A model generated the notes under the pieces. It had not been told where the DNA came from and did no database searches. It worked only from the letters and a program-made list of their open reading frames with translations. From the NCBI GenBank assembly GCA_020637555.1, contig JACKKF010000003.1:248001-312000 (forward strand): a stretch of 64,000 nt of DNA. The letters are read 5' to 3'. Each line of letters starts with the position of its first letter. Within the stretch, counting starts at the first letter, position 1. Below, one piece after another: positions 33,618 to 42,507 of the stretch. The translations under genes and the position numbers were made by a program. Origin of the DNA: Rhodobacter sp. (GTDB lineage: Bacteria > Pseudomonadota > Alphaproteobacteria > Rhodobacterales > Rhodobacteraceae).

Positions 33618-34511
33618 GTGGAGCTGATCCTCCATATCGGGGCGCATGGCACCGATGGCGGACGGATCGCAGGCTGGATTCGCCAAAACCAGACCACGTT
33701 CGAGGCGGGCGGCGTTGCCGTCCCCGATCCCGCGCAGTTCGTCGCGGGACTGGAGCGCGCGCTCGCACCCGGTCAGCCGGGCGATCCGCTGGCGCGCGAG
33801 GAAGCGTTCCTGCGCGCACAGGGCGCAACCGGGGCACGGCGGCGCATGGTGGTAAGCGCCCCCGACATCCTGATGCCGCCGCAGGCTGTTCTCCACCCCG
33901 AGGGGTTCTATCAGCATGGGCTGGCCGCGCGGCTCGACGGGCTGCGCGGGCTGTTTCCGCGCACCCGGGTGACGCTGGCGCTGGCGGTCCGCCAGGCGTC
34001 GGGCCTGGTCCCGGATCTGCTGGCTGGCGGCACACTGACTGACATCGACACCCTCAAGCCCGCGCTCTCGGACGAGACCCTGCCTTGGACCGCGCTGGTT
34101 CAGGGCCTTCGGGCGGGTCTGCCCCGCGCGCGGCTGGTCGTCTGGCGTCACGAGGATCTGACCCGTGTCTGGCCGCGCGTCGTGGCGGGCATGGTGCCGG
34201 CCGGCGCGGGGCTGCCGGCTGCGGGCCTGCTGGAGCTGGCAGCCGCCGATCTGGGGGCCGAGGCACGGCTGCGGCTGGGGCGCTATCTGTCCCGCACGGG
34301 GCCGGTCAATGCCGGGACTCTCAGTCGCCTGGCCGAGGTCTTTGCCGACCGCTTCGGCCGTGCCGGAACCCCGCGCGCCGTGCTGGCGGACGGTCCGGCC
34401 TGGTTGTCGCGGCGTCTCGCCGATCTGGATGCCGGGTATCTCACGGAATGGGGCGATCTCAGCAGTCAGGCCGGGGTGCAGGCGCTGCAACCACGCTCGA
34501 TCGAGGGCTAG
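33618..34511 (+). CDS. Sulfotransferase-like protein with degenerate PAPS loop
   Basis: A 297-residue cytoplasmic protein starting with GTG at 33618, 4 bases after the TPR gene. The first strand and loop (ELILHIGAHGTDGGRIAGWI) look like the HIGxxKTGTTxxQ start of bacterial sulfotransferases, but the Lys and Ser/Thr that bind PAPS are replaced by Gly residues. The rest has the same alternate strand/helix pattern, e.g. TRVTLALAVRQ and ARLVVWRHEDL. So activity is doubtful. Its position as the last cellulose-operon gene suggests a role in the polymer or its regulation. I do not recognise an exact family. Confidence 0.6.
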   Translation: MELILHIGAHGTDGGRIAGWIRQNQTTFEAGGVAVPDPAQFVAGLERALAPGQPGDPLAREEAFLRAQGATGARRRMVVSAPDILMPPQAVLHPEGFYQHGLAARLDGLRGLFPRTRVTLALAVRQASGLVPDLLAGGTLTDIDTLKPALSDETLPWTALVQGLRAGLPRARLVVWRHEDLTRVWPRVVAGMVPAGAGLPAAGLLELAAADLGAEARLRLGRYLSRTGPVNAGTLSRLAEVFADRFGRAGTPRAVLADGPAWLSRRLADLDAGYLTEWGDLSSQAGVQALQPRSIEG

Positions 34512-34904
34512 ATCGGCATCATTTGTCAGGCATTCAATGTCAGGCAAATTCCAGCGTGACCATCCCTCGCCCTGGCCGCAGGTTCGATCCGCATCGCGGT
34601 CAGCGGGGTGCGGAGGCCAATCGACGGATGCGCAGGGGGTGACGGCTGCCGCGTGCCCCGTTGCGGGAGGTTTTGCTGTTTGAATATCAGCGCAATGCAT
34701 TGATAAAAAATCTGAAAATGACATTCCCATTATGTCGTGCGATGGCCGCGGCGATGGGCCGTCCGAATTGGTGGGGTGCTGCTGGTTGGCCTTTATTTTG
34801 TCAGACAAATGCGAAATGCCGGGTTCCACGGTGCGTGCCTGCGCGGCAAGGTCTGACAGATCCCGGTCGTCGCGACGCCGGCAAACACAGGGCCCGCGCC
34901 GTGT
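34512..34904. other. 393-base convergent spacer with an AT-rich island and a repeated TTGTCAG motif
   Basis: This stretch separates the end of the cellulose operon from the 3' end of the response-regulator gene. TGTCAGGCA occurs at 34524-34532 and 34538-34546, and TTTGTC-A-GACAAA at 34797-34809 is a near-palindrome with the same core. Between, at 34676-34740, lies an unusually AT-rich patch for this genome. No coding frame with expected codon use was found; a small RNA or a mobile remnant is possible. Confidence 0.35.
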
Positions 34905-35624
34905 TCACAACAGCGAATCCTTCGCCAGGCGCCGATCCGACAGGGCCACAAGGGAGGGGCGGTCGCCCGCCTCGGCTGCGGATTGCGCGGCCTCGGCAAG
35001 GCGCGTGTCGCGCATGGCGCGACCGATCGAGGCCAGGAACTGACCCGCATAGCGCAGGCGATCGCGGTCAGGCGGGCCGTTCAGAAGATCGCGTACCAGG
35101 CGCAGGTCATCGCGCAGGGCCAGCGGATCGCGCGTGGCCTCGTCGGCCGGGTCGGTGTCGCCCTCGTCCGGTAGCGGCGGATCGGTCACCGACGCGCCGG
35201 TCAGGGCAGCCAGGTGGCACGACAGGCTGATCGGTTTCAGCAAGAAGGCGTCCGCGCCGGCATCCAGCGCAGCCCCCTCCATCCGATTGTCGCCGCTGAC
35301 CGCGACCAGGCGATGCGGGCGCATGCCGGACCGGTTCAGTGCGGCGATCAGATCCAGGCCCGATCCGTCGGGCAGACCCAGGTCGATCAGCGCGATATCC
35401 GGGCGATAGACCTTCAGGTGCAGGGCGGCGCTGGCCAGAGAGTCTGCCCGGCGCAGACGAATGCCGACCCTGCGGCAGATCAGACGCACCGCTTCGGCGG
35501 CAAAGCGACTGTCCTCGACCAGGAGCAAGGTGTGGGGGGCGATGGCCTCGACCCGCAAGCGGGTGACCGAGGGCAGCGCAGGGGTGGTTCGCGCGGGGAC
35601 GGGCTGGTGCGGGCGATGGGGCAT
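34905..35624 (-). CDS. Response regulator (single REC domain, helical C-terminus)
   Basis: A 239-residue protein. After a ~30-residue variable N-terminus the REC domain runs about 32-150, with acidic pair E37-D38, phospho-acceptor D81 (ALIDLGLPDGSGL) and a conserved LKP. The C-terminal 80 residues are helical and contain no DNA-binding or enzymatic motif. The start at 35624 has AGGAG upstream. The kinase partner is not nearby. It is divergent from mce, and a CtrA-like site stands 45 bases before the start. Confidence 0.8.
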   Translation of the reverse strand: MPHRPHQPVPARTTPALPSVTRLRVEAIAPHTLLLVEDSRFAAEAVRLICRRVGIRLRRADSLASAALHLKVYRPDIALIDLGLPDGSGLDLIAALNRSGMRPHRLVAVSGDNRMEGAALDAGADAFLLKPISLSCHLAALTGASVTDPPLPDEGDTDPADEATRDPLALRDDLRLVRDLLNGPPDRDRLRYAGQFLASIGRAMRDTRLAEAAQSAAEAGDRPSLVALSDRRLAKDSLL

Positions 35625-35665
35625 GGCAGCGACTCCTTGTCTGGTCGCAGCTTCGCAGCCGGTGC

Positions 35666-35680
35666 CTAACGTCCGGTTAA
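35666..35680. promoter_or_regulatory. CtrA-like binding site upstream of the response regulator
   Basis: CTAA-N7-TTAA (35666-35680; read on the minus strand TTAA-N7-TTAG) matches the CtrA full-site consensus TTAA-N7-TTAA with one mismatch. It lies 42 to 56 bases upstream of the start at 35624, in the spacer shared with mce. This is a motif match only. Confidence 0.4.
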
Positions 35681-35758
35681 ACCTGCCGCGACCTTGCGCC
35701 GCTTGGAATCGACAGGGGGCTGGTCTATTCAGGCGGCGACGCAGCAACAGGACATGCC

Positions 35759-36162
<404 letters not shown>

Positions 36163-36163
<1 letters not shown>

Positions 36164-36441
36164 TGATTTCGCCCGTATCCGCCTTTGTGCTCTATGCGTT
36201 CCTGTGGTTCCTGACCCTTCTGGTCGTGCTGCCCATCCGTCTGAAAACCCAGGAGGACGTGGGCGAGGTCGTGCCCGGCACGCCCCGGTCCGCACCCGCC
36301 GATCCGCAGATCGGCAAGCGCGTGATTGTCACCACCATCGCCGCGACGATCATCTACGCGATCATCGTGACCATCATCCTGTCGGGGATCGTCACCGTGA
36401 ATGAAATGGACTTCATGAACCACTGGATGAACGGGCGCTAA
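36163..36441 (+). CDS. DUF1467 membrane protein
   Basis: A 92-residue inner-membrane protein with two helices (SAFVLYAFLWFLTLLVVLPI and VIVTTIAATIIYAIIVTIILSGIV) and a cytoplasmic or periplasmic loop with EDVGEVVPGTPRSAPADP between. This is the DUF1467 pattern, commonly found after mce in alphaproteobacteria. The function is unknown. Its stop overlaps the 3' end of the convergent EI24 gene by 4 bases. Confidence 0.85.
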
Positions 36442-37127
36442 CGCCCGCTCACGCGGTGGAACAGATGGGTAAAGGCCGCCGCGCCGATCACCGGCATGAC
36501 CAGGTTGACCAGCGGAATGCTGAGCGGGATCGCCATCACGATGCCCGCGCCCCACAGCGTCAAGAGGTTGTCGCGCCGCAGCGATCCGGCTTCGGCCGGG
36601 GACATGCGGCGCAGGGCAACCATGGTGAAATACTCGCGTGACAGCAGGAAGCCGTTGATCAGCCACAGGCCGACCATGCCCAGCCCGCCGGAAAAGACGA
36701 ACAGCACCAGCCCCAGCAGGTTCAGCACCACCAGGAGGCCGAAGTAGCGCACCGAGTCCACCAGCGCCGGCCAGAACGCTGCGCGCGGCGCCGGGCTGAG
36801 GGTGGGATAGTGACGCGCTTCCACCGCGTCGGCGACGTCATCCAGAAAAAGGCCGGTAAAGGCCGAGGCGACCGGCACCATCAGGAACACCGACAGGATC
36901 AGCATCACCGCGATCGAGGCGACCGAGACCAGCGCCGACAGGCCGTGAACCTCGCCGATCCAGGGCAGGGTCAGGGCCTCGGGGGTGACCCATTGCACCA
37001 CCAGCAGGACCACCGCATACATCGCAAACAGCAACGCGACGGCCAGCGCCAGGCCCAGACCGACGGCGCGGCGAAAGCGCGGGTCGTCGAACTGGGCGAG
37101 TGCGGCGAAAAAGGCCCCCAGGATCAT
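36438..37127 (-). CDS. EI24-domain (CysZ-like) membrane protein
   Basis: A 229-residue protein with about five hydrophobic segments (AVGLGLALAVALLFAMYAVVLLVV, LVSVASIAVMLILSVFLMV, FGLLVVLNLLGLVLFVFSGG, and two near the C-terminus), and the family stretch INGFLLSREYFTMVALRRMSPAEA. Related CysZ proteins transport sulfate; for this branch that is not shown. The start ATG overlaps the nitroreductase stop by four bases, so both belong to one minus-strand operon. Confidence 0.8.
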   Translation of the reverse strand: MILGAFFAALAQFDDPRFRRAVGLGLALAVALLFAMYAVVLLVVQWVTPEALTLPWIGEVHGLSALVSVASIAVMLILSVFLMVPVASAFTGLFLDDVADAVEARHYPTLSPAPRAAFWPALVDSVRYFGLLVVLNLLGLVLFVFSGGLGMVGLWLINGFLLSREYFTMVALRRMSPAEAGSLRRDNLLTLWGAGIVMAIPLSIPLVNLVMPVIGAAAFTHLFHRVSGR

Positions 37128-37699
37128 TGCGCGATCCGGCTGACGATGCGGGCGAGGTCAGGGCGGCTGCGTTCGACGGCCGGGGTCTCGCAGCTGCCCA
37201 GATGGATGAACCCGGCGACCTGTTCATGCTTCTGCAGGCCCAGGCCGGTTTCCTGAAAGATACGGTCGAACGCCTCCCAGCCGGTGATCCAGGCGGCGCC
37301 CCAGCCCGTGGCCAGCGCCGCGTTCACCAGGCTGACACAGACGGCGCCGGCCGAGAGGATCTGCTCCAACTCGGGTGCCTTGTCCGATGGCTTGGGCGAT
37401 GCGACCACCGCAACGATCGCGGGCGCGGTTTCCCAGCGTTTCGCGGATTTCTCGACCTTTTCGGGCGCAACCTCCAACCGCGGGCCGCGCGCCCGGACCA
37501 GATCGGCCAGACGCCGGCGAGCGCCGTCTTCGATCACCAGAAGCCGCCAGGGTTCCAGCGCGCCGTGGTCGGGCACGCGGACCGCGGCGGTCAGGATCTG
37601 CGCCAGCGCCGCGCCCTCGGGGGCGGGGGGCCTGATCGCGTTCGCCGGTTTCGATCGGCGGGTCAGCAGGAATTCCATCACGGGGTCGGGTTGGGTCAT
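37124..37699 (-). CDS. Nitroreductase-family flavoprotein
   Basis: A 191-residue FMN oxidoreductase. The start is LLTRRSKPANAIRPPAP, followed by LTAAVRVPDHGALEPWRLLVIEDG and ALATGWGAAWITGWEAF, all typical of the YdjA-type small nitroreductases. Such enzymes reduce nitro compounds or quinones with NAD(P)H. The natural substrate is unknown. The ATG at 37699 follows AGGTG. It overlaps the EI24 start by ATGA and is divergent from pcaD. Confidence 0.85.
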   Translation of the reverse strand: MTQPDPVMEFLLTRRSKPANAIRPPAPEGAALAQILTAAVRVPDHGALEPWRLLVIEDGARRRLADLVRARGPRLEVAPEKVEKSAKRWETAPAIVAVVASPKPSDKAPELEQILSAGAVCVSLVNAALATGWGAAWITGWEAFDRIFQETGLGLQKHEQVAGFIHLGSCETPAVERSRPDLARIVSRIAQ

Positions 37700-37752
37700 C
37701 GGGCACCTCCAGCGTCTCAGATCGCAACTTGTGGTCCGGGATTCAAGGTCGC

Positions 37753-37781
37753 TTGCCGTCGCGGGCAAAACCACCCAGACT
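37753..37781 (+). promoter_or_regulatory. Promoter-like pair before pcaD
   Basis: TTGCCG at 37753-37758, 17-base spacer, CAGACT at 37776-37781, 27 bases before the pcaD ATG. It resembles the pair found before mbfA (TTGCAC-N16-TAGACT). Confidence 0.35.
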
Positions 37782-37808
37782 GCCCCGGTCGTGACGGCGG
37801 AGAATGAC

Positions 37809-38597
37809 ATGCGGATGGCAGACCTGGGCGATTTGCGCCTGCACTATCACCTCGATGGTGACGACGCGGGCGCGCCGCTGGTACTGATCCATGCTCTGGG
37901 CACCGACTTGCGGCTGTGGGACAAGCTGGTGCCGCTGCTGCCTGCCGGGTTGCGCATTCTCAGGTTCTCGTTGCGCGGTCACGGGTTGAGCGATGCGCCG
38001 CCGGCCCCCTATTCCATGGGGGCGCTGGTGCGTGACGCCGAGCGGCTGATGGATCACCTGCAGATGAAGGACGCGGTTGTCGTCGGCCTGTCGATCGGTG
38101 GCATGATCGCGCAGGGGCTGGCGGTCAAGCGGCTGGATCTGGTGCGCGGGCTGGTCCTGTCGAACACCGCCGCCAAGATCGGCACGACCGAGATCTGGCA
38201 CGACCGGATCGCACGGATCGAAGCCGGCGGGATCGAGGCCGTGGCCGATGCCACGATGGACCGCTGGTTCGCCCCCGCGTTTCGCGCCACGGCCGAGGCC
38301 CGGGCCTGGCGCAACATGGTCACGCGAACCACGCCGGATGGCTACCTGGGATGCTGTGCGGCGATCGCGGGCACGGATTTCTACACGCCGACCTCGGGCT
38401 TGCGGCTGCCGGTTCTGGGAATCGCCGGCAGCGCCGATGGATCGACCCCGCCGGATCTGGTGCGCGAAACGACCGATCTGGTGCCGGGATCCCGATTTGC
38501 GCTGCTGCGCGATGCCGGGCACCTGGCCTGCGTGGACCAACCGCAGGCGTATGCGGCCTGTCTTGGGGCCTTTTTGCATGACATTGGCCATTGTTGA
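37809..38597 (+). CDS. pcaD: 3-oxoadipate enol-lactonase-like alpha/beta hydrolase
   Basis: A 262-residue alpha/beta hydrolase. The oxyanion stretch is LVLIHALGTDLRLWD; the nucleophile elbow is GLSIGG; the acid lies near SADGSTPP; the catalytic His is in DAGHLACVDQP. The best match is PcaD, the beta-ketoadipate pathway lactonase. No other pca gene is adjacent, so another ester or lactone substrate is possible. The GGAG before 37809 supports this start; the longer frame upstream is antisense to the nitroreductase gene. Confidence 0.75.
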   Translation: MRMADLGDLRLHYHLDGDDAGAPLVLIHALGTDLRLWDKLVPLLPAGLRILRFSLRGHGLSDAPPAPYSMGALVRDAERLMDHLQMKDAVVVGLSIGGMIAQGLAVKRLDLVRGLVLSNTAAKIGTTEIWHDRIARIEAGGIEAVADATMDRWFAPAFRATAEARAWRNMVTRTTPDGYLGCCAAIAGTDFYTPTSGLRLPVLGIAGSADGSTPPDLVRETTDLVPGSRFALLRDAGHLACVDQPQAYAACLGAFLHDIGHC

Positions 38598-38654
38598 AGA
38601 TCTGAAATTCTGCGCCCGCAAATGGCAGAGAATTCCCTTTCTGATGTTGAATAA

Positions 38655-39881
38655 GTGACAGATAGCCCTGCCTCTCAACGCTTGCCCGTCCTGTTCATCC
38701 TGGCCACGCTGGCGCTGGATGCGATCGGATACGGGCTGATCATGCCGGTGATGCCTGACCTGCTGCGCGAGGTGACCGGGGGCGATCTGGCGGGGGCGGC
38801 GCTGTGGGGCGGTGTCCTGACCGGAGGGTTTGCCGTGATGCAATTCCTCTGCGGGCCAGTGATCGGCAATCTCAGCGATCGGTTTGGCCGCAGGCCGGTC
38901 CTGCTGGGCTCGCTGGCCGTGCTGACGGGGGATTATGTCGTCCTGGCCCTGGCGGCGTCGGTCTGGCTGATCCTGGCCGGGCGGCTGGTGACCGGTGCGG
39001 CCTCGTCGACCTTTGGCACCGCTTCGGCCTATCTTGCGGATATCTCGACCCCGCAGCAACGCGCGCAACGCTTTGGTCTGATCGGCGCGGCCTATGGCAT
39101 CGGGTTCGTGCTGGGGCCGGCCCTGGGCGGCCTGCTGGCGCAATACGGCATCCGCGCGCCCTTTGTCGCCGCCGCCGTCATCGCCGGGGCCAATCTGCTG
39201 TTCGGCCTGCTGGTCGTGCGCGAAACCCTGGCGCCGGCGCATCGCCGGCGTTTCGAATGGCGCCGGGCCAACCCGTTTGGCGCCTTTCGCGCCATCGGCC
39301 GGTTGCCGGGACTGGGACGGTTCCTGGTCATCTATACCGCTTACGAGTTCGCCTTTACCGTCTATCCGGTGATCTGGGCCTATTACGCGATCGCGCGCTT
39401 CGGCTGGACCCCCGGGCAGGTCGGGCTGTCGCTGGCGCTTTATGGTGTGGGATTCGCGCTGGTGCAGGGGGTGCTGATCCGCCCGGCGCTGCGTTTGCTG
39501 GGGCGCGGTGGCACCATCGCTCTGGGACTTGCCGCCGCCGTGGTGTCGTTTGCCTTTCTGATCGGCATCGAAAACGGCACGCTGGCGCTGGCGATGGTGC
39601 CGGTGTCCACCCTGTCGGGTCTGGTCATGCCGGCGCTCAGGGCCGAAATGACGGACCGTGTCGCCCCCAGCCAGCAAGGCGAGTTGCAGGGCGCGCTGGC
39701 GTCGCTTCATGCCTTTGGCATGATCGCGGCGCCGTTGATCTATACCCGCGTCTTCGCGCTGTTCACCGGCGCGACGGCGATCCTCGATCTGCCGGGCATG
39801 GTGTTCGCCATTCCCTCGGTGCTCAGCCTGATTGCGCTGCTGCTGCTGTGGCGCGTGCGTTTTGAAAGGAGTGCTCCATGA
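38655..39881 (+). CDS. MFS exporter of the TetA (tetracycline resistance) type
   Basis: A 408-residue major-facilitator protein with 12 expected helices. Motif A is GNLSDRFGRRPVLLGS between helices 2 and 3, followed by GRLVTGAASSTFGTASAYLADIS and GAAYGIGFVLGPALGGLLAQYG, as in the DHA1/TetA group of drug/proton antiporters. Whether it confers tetracycline resistance is not deducible, since many chromosomal relatives do not. Translation starts at a GTG (38655). Its stop overlaps the SAF oxidoreductase ATG by 4 bases, which suggests a metabolite rather than a drug as cargo. Confidence 0.8.
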   Translation: MTDSPASQRLPVLFILATLALDAIGYGLIMPVMPDLLREVTGGDLAGAALWGGVLTGGFAVMQFLCGPVIGNLSDRFGRRPVLLGSLAVLTGDYVVLALAASVWLILAGRLVTGAASSTFGTASAYLADISTPQQRAQRFGLIGAAYGIGFVLGPALGGLLAQYGIRAPFVAAAVIAGANLLFGLLVVRETLAPAHRRRFEWRRANPFGAFRAIGRLPGLGRFLVIYTAYEFAFTVYPVIWAYYAIARFGWTPGQVGLSLALYGVGFALVQGVLIRPALRLLGRGGTIALGLAAAVVSFAFLIGIENGTLALAMVPVSTLSGLVMPALRAEMTDRVAPSQQGELQGALASLHAFGMIAAPLIYTRVFALFTGATAILDLPGMVFAIPSVLSLIALLLLWRVRFERSAP

Positions 39882-41188
39882 ACCTGTCCATGCTGGCCCG
39901 CGCCCGGGCCGAGGCCGGGCGCCCCGTGCGTGTCGCGTTGATCGGCGCGGGCAAGTTCGGATCGATGTTCCTGGCGCAGGCCCCGCATATTCCGGGGCTC
40001 AGCGTCACGCATATCGCCGATCTGGACCCCGAGCGGGCGCGCACAGCCTGCCGCACGACCGGCTGGAGCCCTGAGCGCATCGCCGCGACCGTCTTTCTCG
40101 AGGACGGGCTCGATGCGGCGCGCGCCCCGGTCGATGTGGTGATCGAAGCCACCGGCGCGCCCGAGGCCGGGCTCAACCATGCGCGCGCGGCGCTGGACGC
40201 GGGTCGCCATGTGGTCATGGTCAATGTCGAGGCCGACGTGCTGGCCGGTCCCGTTCTGGCGGCGCAGGCCCGGGCGTCGGGGCTGGTCTATTCCATGGCC
40301 TATGGCGATCAGCCGGCGCTGGTGAGCGAACTGGTCGACTGGGCGCGCGCGACCGGGTTTCAGGTGGCGGCGGCGGGGAAGGGGACCAAATACCTGCCCG
40401 CCTATCACCAGGTCACGCCGGACGGCGTCTGGCCGCATTACGGGCTGACGCCCGAGGCCGCCAAAGCCGCCGGGATGAACCCGCAGATGTTCAACAGCTT
40501 TCTGGACGGCACGAAATCCGCGATCGAAATGGCCGCGATCGCCAACGCCTGCGGGCTGGACGTGCCGGCGGGCGGGCTGGCCTTTCCGCCCTGCGGCGTC
40601 GATGATCTGGCGCATGTGCTGCGTCCGCGCGCGGTCGGCGGGCAGCTTGACGGCGAGGGGCTGGTCGAGGTCGTGAGTTCGCTGGAGCGCGACGGGCGCC
40701 CGGTGTTTCGCGATCTGCGCTGGGGGGTCTATGTCGTGCTCAAGGCGCAGACCGACTACGCCGCCGCCTGTTTCCGGCAGTATGGATTGCCCACCGATTC
40801 GACCGGCCAATATGCGGCGATGCACAAGCCGTTTCACCTGATCGGGATGGAGCTGTCGGTCAGTGTCCTGTCCGCCGCCCTCAGGGGCGAGGCGACCGGC
40901 CACAGCCGCGAATGGCGCGGCGATGCCGTGGCGGTTGCCAAGAAGCCATTGAAAAGCGGCGAAATTCTGGATGGCGAGGGGGGCTGGACCGTCTGGGGCA
41001 AAGCCTGCCCTGCCAGTCTCTCGGCCGCGCGCGCCTATCTGCCCATCGGTCTGGCGCATCGCGTCCGGTTGAATCGCGACATCGCCCAAGGTGAAATTCT
41101 GGGCATGTCTGACGTCGATCTGGACGAAACACTGACCGGTGTGCGCCTGCGACGCGAGATGCTTGCCGACGCCCGGGCAGACAGATAA
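39878..41188 (+). CDS. NAD(P)-dependent oxidoreductase with C-terminal SAF domain
   Basis: A 436-residue protein of the homoserine-dehydrogenase-like family with SAF domain. The Rossmann fingerprint VRVALIGAGKFGSMFL lies at about residues 17-32, and a middle part has VIEATGAPEAG, GRHVVMVNVEADV and GTKYLPAYHQVTPD. The last ~90 residues (AVAVAKKPLKSGEILDGEGG ... LNRDIAQGEILGMSDVDLD) form the SAF (FlgA/AFP-like) domain. Relatives act in unusual sugar-acid or polyol breakdown; the substrate here is not known. It follows an MFS gene with ATGA overlap and has AAAGGAG before its ATG. Confidence 0.7.
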   Translation: MNLSMLARARAEAGRPVRVALIGAGKFGSMFLAQAPHIPGLSVTHIADLDPERARTACRTTGWSPERIAATVFLEDGLDAARAPVDVVIEATGAPEAGLNHARAALDAGRHVVMVNVEADVLAGPVLAAQARASGLVYSMAYGDQPALVSELVDWARATGFQVAAAGKGTKYLPAYHQVTPDGVWPHYGLTPEAAKAAGMNPQMFNSFLDGTKSAIEMAAIANACGLDVPAGGLAFPPCGVDDLAHVLRPRAVGGQLDGEGLVEVVSSLERDGRPVFRDLRWGVYVVLKAQTDYAAACFRQYGLPTDSTGQYAAMHKPFHLIGMELSVSVLSAALRGEATGHSREWRGDAVAVAKKPLKSGEILDGEGGWTVWGKACPASLSAARAYLPIGLAHRVRLNRDIAQGEILGMSDVDLDETLTGVRLRREMLADARADR

Positions 41189-41344
41189 CGTCCGGCTGTT
41201 TGCTCTCGTCCGGGTGGGGCCGGGCCCCTCTCAGCGGTGGAACTCTGTCTTGAGATTTTGATCATATTTTTGCACAGTCTTGGCAAGGACCTTCAGAGTC
41301 CGCGCCCAACACCCCCGCAAGGGACCCAACGGAGAGTGATACGG

Positions 41345-42435
41345 ATGCCCAAACTGCTGACCACTACCGCGCTTGCCGCGCTCGCCGCCTCGGCCGGGCT
41401 TGCGCAGGCGCAGAACGTCGTCAATGTCTATAACTGGTCGGACTATATCGCCGAGGACACGCTGGCGAATTTCACCGCGACCACCGGGATCGACGCGAAC
41501 TATGACGTCTACGATTCGAACGACACGCTCGAGGCGCGGATGCTGGCGGGCTCGTCGGGGTTCGATGTGGTCGTGCCGACCGGCAACTATCTGCAACGCC
41601 AGATCGCCGCGGGGTCTATCAGCCGCTGAACCGCGACCTGCTGCCCAACTGGGGCAACATGGACCCGCAACTGATGCATCTGGCCGAGGCATTCGATCCC
41701 GGCAACCAGTATGCCGTCATCTACATGTGGGGCACCACGGGCATCGGCTATAACGTGGACGCGGTCCATCAGCGCCTGGGCGACGATTACACGCCGCACA
41801 GCTGGGACATCGTGTTCAACCCGGAACTCGCCAGCCAGTTCGCGGATTGCGGTATCGCCATGCTGGACGACCACACCGAGATCCTGCCCGCCGCGCTGCG
41901 CTATATCGGCAAGGACCCGCTGTCGACCGATCCGGCCGACCTGGACGCCGCCGTCGCGATGCTGGAGCAAATTCGCCCCTTCGTGCGCTATTTCCATTCG
42001 TCGCAATACATCTCGGACCTGGCGAATGGCGAAATCTGCCTCGCGGTCGGCTGGTCGGGTGACGTGCTGCAGGCCTCGGCCCGGGCGGACGAGGCCGCCA
42101 ATGGCGTTCAGGTCGGCTATGCGATCCCCGACGAGGGCGCGAACCTGTGGTTCGACATGATGGCGATCCCGGCCGATGCCCCGCATCCGGAAGCGGCCCA
42201 TGCCTTCATCAACTACATGATGGACGCGCAGGTGGCGGCGAACAACACGAACTATGTGCAATACGCCAACGCGAACGCGGCCTCGACCGATCTGATCGAC
42301 CCCGAGGTGCTGGGCAATCCGGCCATCTACCCGTCGGCCGCGGCCCGGGCCAATTTCTGGACGCTGCAACCGCATGACGCGCGCACCGACCGTCTTGTGA
42401 CGCGGCTGTGGACGCGCCTGCGCACCGGCCAGTAA
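41345..42435 (+). pseudogene. potF: Polyamine ABC transporter periplasmic binding protein, frameshifted
   Basis: The first part begins with a signal peptide (MPKLLTTTALAALAASAGLAQA) and the PotF/SpuD start QNVVNVYNWSDYI, then EARMLAGSSGFDVVVPTGNYLQ, and hits a stop at 41627-41629. The rest continues in the next frame as VYQPLNRDLLPNWGNMDPQLM, through AVIYMWGTTGIGYN and GWSGDVLQASARA to 42435. Adding one G to the G4 run at 41611-41614 restores a 363-residue protein, normal for PotF (~365). The potGHI genes that follow are intact, so this is either a recent mutation or a homopolymer sequencing error. In-frame it would bind putrescine or spermidine. Confidence 0.85.
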
Positions 42436-42507
42436 ACCGGCCAGCAAGCTGATCTCCGCCCGCGTTTCGGCGTGGGCGGGGTGTCCCCCTCAGGCGGAGG
42501 CCACTCG

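Noticed and set aside
41605..41632. Programmed ribosomal -1 frameshift in potF
   Set aside because: The sequence C-GCG-GGG-T is not an X-XXY-YYZ slippery heptamer, and family members do not use frameshifting.
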